In this document: piece by piece, positions 62,290 to 64,000 of the stretch
Layout of the letters: every line of letters starts with the position of its first letter
Position numbering within the stretch: position 1 is the first letter of the stretch
Assembly (NCBI RefSeq): GCF_000426625.1
Contig: NZ_KE384547.1
Location: 852,986-916,985, forward strand
Source of the DNA: Psychrilyobacter atlanticus DSM 19335
GTDB taxonomy: Bacteria; Fusobacteriota; Fusobacteriia; Fusobacteriales; Fusobacteriaceae
Length of the DNA stretch: 64,000 bases
Direction: 5' to 3'
The notes under the pieces: model-generated
What the model was told of the DNA's origin: nothing
The model's input: the letters and a program-made list of their open reading frames with translations, nothing else
The model's database searches: none
Program-made: the position numbers and the translations under genes

Positions 62290-62689
62290 ATATCACGTTA
62301 TAATCTCCCTGTTCCATCTTGTGTTCTTCATGTCCTTCGATTTCATCCTGATGATCACCCTCAGAAGTAACCGTTCTAACGACATATTTGTTGAAGGAGT
62401 CGTTATAAAATTTATATTTATAACTGCCATCCATATGAGACATAACCCAAACTCCGCTGCAAAGAGGAGTTTCATCTCTATAAAGGGTCCAACTATCATA
62501 ATCTTTAGTAACTGCATAATCACCGTTTGCAAAAATTTCAATCTCTTTTCCAAAACACAGTTCTTTCTCCTCATCCACTAGATGATGAATACCATGCTTA
62601 TCACAATAAGTATAGTAGTTTTCATGATTTGGAACTTTTTCAATAGTTTTTATCTCTACTTCTGATATGTGATCCATCCATTTTTTCAT
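62288..62689 (-). CDS. Hypothetical protein of 133 residues
   Basis: I do not recognise a family. It is rich in acidic and aromatic residues and histidine, with strand-like stretches such as GKEIEIFANGDYAVTKDYD and YKYKFYNDSFNKYVV; the last 20 residues are Glu/His-rich (DEIEGHEEHKMEQG) and could bind metal. No signal peptide or membrane segment is seen. A GGAGGT site lies about 6 bases before the ATG, and it ends at a bidirectional terminator, so a real gene is likely. A second, overlapping frame in the region has no such site. Confidence 0.7.
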   Translation of the reverse strand: MKKWMDHISEVEIKTIEKVPNHENYYTYCDKHGIHHLVDEEKELCFGKEIEIFANGDYAVTKDYDSWTLYRDETPLCSGVWVMSHMDGSYKYKFYNDSFNKYVVRTVTSEGDHQDEIEGHEEHKMEQGDYNVI

Positions 62690-62912
62690 AATGATACCTC
62701 CAGATTAGCTAAAATAACTTTTGTATGAGATTAGTTTTAATTTATAGACAGAGATCTTTCTATATTATAATAGATATGGGAAAAGTGTTAAAAATCCTTT
62801 AAAATTTAGATTTTAATTTGCTTTTAAAATCTGCTATAATTAAGTGTATGGTTTTGATGTTAATTGTATGTTAAATCTATATTAAAATAAGAAAAAGTAG
62901 GAGAATCTAAAG

Positions 62913-64000
62913 ATGAAAACACTAAAAGAATGTATATTGACAGCTAAGGAAAAATATAAAGAGGATATATTTGTCAAATCAGCTTTAAAAAATTATACAT
63001 ATGATGAAATAATAAAGGACGTTTTAAAATGGTCTGGGTACCTTATCGAAAGAGGGGTAAAAAAAGGTGATCGAATTGGAATAATAACTCCTAAGTCTAT
63101 AGAACAACTTAAATCTATCTATGCTGTATGGATGGCAGATGGAATTATTGTCCCTATAAATGAAAATAGCAGGGAGGCTGAATTAAAGTTTATACTAGAG
63201 GATTCAACTCCTAAAGTTATTTTAACAGTCTCTTCACTGGAGGAAAAAATAAAGGATCTCTATCCAGAGGCAGAGACTATTCTTTTAGAAGACTTTGATG
63301 GGTTATCTAAATATTCAGCCTATGAAGAAAGGTCTGGGATTGATTCAGAGGATACAGGAGCTCTTATATATACCAGTGGTTCTACCGGAAATCCAAAGGG
63401 CGTTATGCTCACTCATAAAAATTTGATTAGTAATGGAGAATCGATTGTTAAGATAAAAAAACTAATAACTGATGACTGCCTCTATTCTATCCTTCCCTAT
63501 TGGCATAGTTTTTCTTTAGCTGTAGAAGTTATAGGATCTATAATGAGTGGCCTAAGCTTAGGATTTACAGAAAATCAGAGAACTTTTGTTGGGGATATTC
63601 CTCTTTTTAAACCCACTATAGTACTAGTTGTACCAAGAATACTGGAGATGATCAAAGGGAGTATAGAAAAACAAATAAAAAATGCTGGTTCAGAAGCTGA
63701 AGAGGGCTATCAAAAATTATTGCAGATTGCCCCACTTATAAAAGGTGATCGATATGATTCTACTCCCAATGAGGAATATAGACAGATCTATGATATCTTA
63801 GATAAAAGATTACTGGTAAAAATTAGATCTGTTTTTGGAGAAAATTTTAAAGAATTTATTTCTGGAGGAGCAGCACTTGATATAAACTTACAAAGATACT
63901 TTGGATATTTAGGACTACCGGTGATGCAGGGTTATGGACTGTCTGAGACATCCCCAGTTGTCAGTGTAGATGGTCTAGAGGATTATTGTTATGGAAGTTC
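62913..64000 (+). CDS. AMP-dependent acyl-CoA synthetase, 3' end cut by window edge
   Basis: Adenylate-forming ligase of the long-chain fatty-acid-CoA synthetase type. From the ATG at 62913 (after TAGGAGA) 362 codons stay open to the window edge. The P-loop YTSGSTGNPKGVMLTHKN is near residue 150 and the motif QGYGLSETSPVVS is near 340; the C-terminal lid domain lies outside. It probably activates fatty acids with ATP and CoA; the chain length cannot be told. Standard length would be about 550-640 residues. Confidence 0.9.
   Translation, partial: MKTLKECILTAKEKYKEDIFVKSALKNYTYDEIIKDVLKWSGYLIERGVKKGDRIGIITPKSIEQLKSIYAVWMADGIIVPINENSREAELKFILEDSTPKVILTVSSLEEKIKDLYPEAETILLEDFDGLSKYSAYEERSGIDSEDTGALIYTSGSTGNPKGVMLTHKNLISNGESIVKIKKLITDDCLYSILPYWHSFSLAVEVIGSIMSGLSLGFTENQRTFVGDIPLFKPTIVLVVPRILEMIKGSIEKQIKNAGSEAEEGYQKLLQIAPLIKGDRYDSTPNEEYRQIYDILDKRLLVKIRSVFGENFKEFISGGAALDINLQRYFGYLGLPVMQGYGLSETSPVVSVDGLEDYCYGS

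Noticed and set aside
62293-62574. Alternative minus-strand frame of 93 codons
   Set aside because: Overlaps the 133-residue frame and lacks a ribosome site; the 133-residue one has GGAGGT.
1-64000. tRNA, rRNA, CRISPR arrays, transposases, prophage or defence genes
   Set aside because: I found no supporting motif or repeat array; absence of tRNA is by eye and would need tRNAscan to be certain.

Overview
The window looks like a chromosomal segment of an AT-rich, anaerobic, Gram-negative fermenter, most likely a member of the Fusobacteriaceae (Ilyobacter/Propionigenium/Psychrilyobacter/Cetobacterium type). The reasons are lysine-fermentation genes (kdd, kce, kal), a LamB-type porin and several outer-membrane barrel proteins ending in Phe, clostridia-like riboswitch use, strong TTGACA-N17-TATAAT promoters and many intrinsic terminators. 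Genus is inferred, not proven. I saw no rRNA, tRNA, CRISPR array, transposase or prophage; the window is mostly ordinary chromosome, and the unusual material is in leaders, repeats and a few uncharacterised genes.

Layout. 1-2.4 kb (minus): lysine fermentation operon kal-kce-kdd behind a lysine riboswitch. 2.7-5.1 kb (plus): the AMMECR1 / radical SAM / Memo trio ('AmmeMemoRadiSam'), a conserved set of unknown function. 5.1-5.75 kb: a micro-ORF overlapping a 16-bp inverted repeat, then a 70-residue orphan gene with its own promoter and terminator. 5.8-12.6 kb: a cobalamin riboswitch with terminator, then cbiK and two complete binding-protein/permease/ATPase importers. 12.6-15.1 kb (minus): alkaline phosphatase and a YibE/F membrane protein. 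15.3-16.9 kb: a structured attenuating leader and a MATE exporter. 16.9-25.5 kb: transport and proteolysis genes (uracil permease, YitT, exported PepF, AbgT, SppA). 25.7-41 kb: housekeeping (ybaB, DUF374 acyltransferase, metG, galU, tex, sensor-kinase-like gene, ileS, lspA, glyQ, glyS).

41-56.3 kb is a maltodextrin locus: a secreted unknown protein, LamB-like maltoporin, LacI-type regulator, sugar binding lipoprotein, two permeases, a MarR regulator, three tandem paralogous outer-membrane proteins, malQ and a glycogen/maltodextrin phosphorylase. Three near-identical LacI-type operators (GAAACG core) lie before the secreted protein/lamB, before lacI and on the malQ start site, so one repressor probably coordinates outer-membrane entry, uptake and breakdown. 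No transporter ATPase gene is present there. 56.4-64 kb: aquaporin, a TSCPD protein, DUF1294, FKBP/SlyD-like isomerase, rsmB, a TrmR-like methyltransferase, a second lysine riboswitch with terminator before dapF, an unknown protein, and the start of an acyl-CoA synthetase gene cut by the window edge.

Most notable signals: (i) two lysine riboswitches in one window, one on a lysine-degrading operon and one on a lysine-making gene, which need opposite outputs; (ii) a leader before the MATE gene with two tandem similar motifs and a clear terminator/antiterminator pair, possibly a guanidine-IV (mepA-type) riboswitch; (iii) a family of at least six copies of a short palindromic element with the core GCAACGTCACGTTGC, three of them just upstream of a gene; (iv) a conserved C-terminal peptide that continues in frame past the stop codon of the second ABC ATPase.
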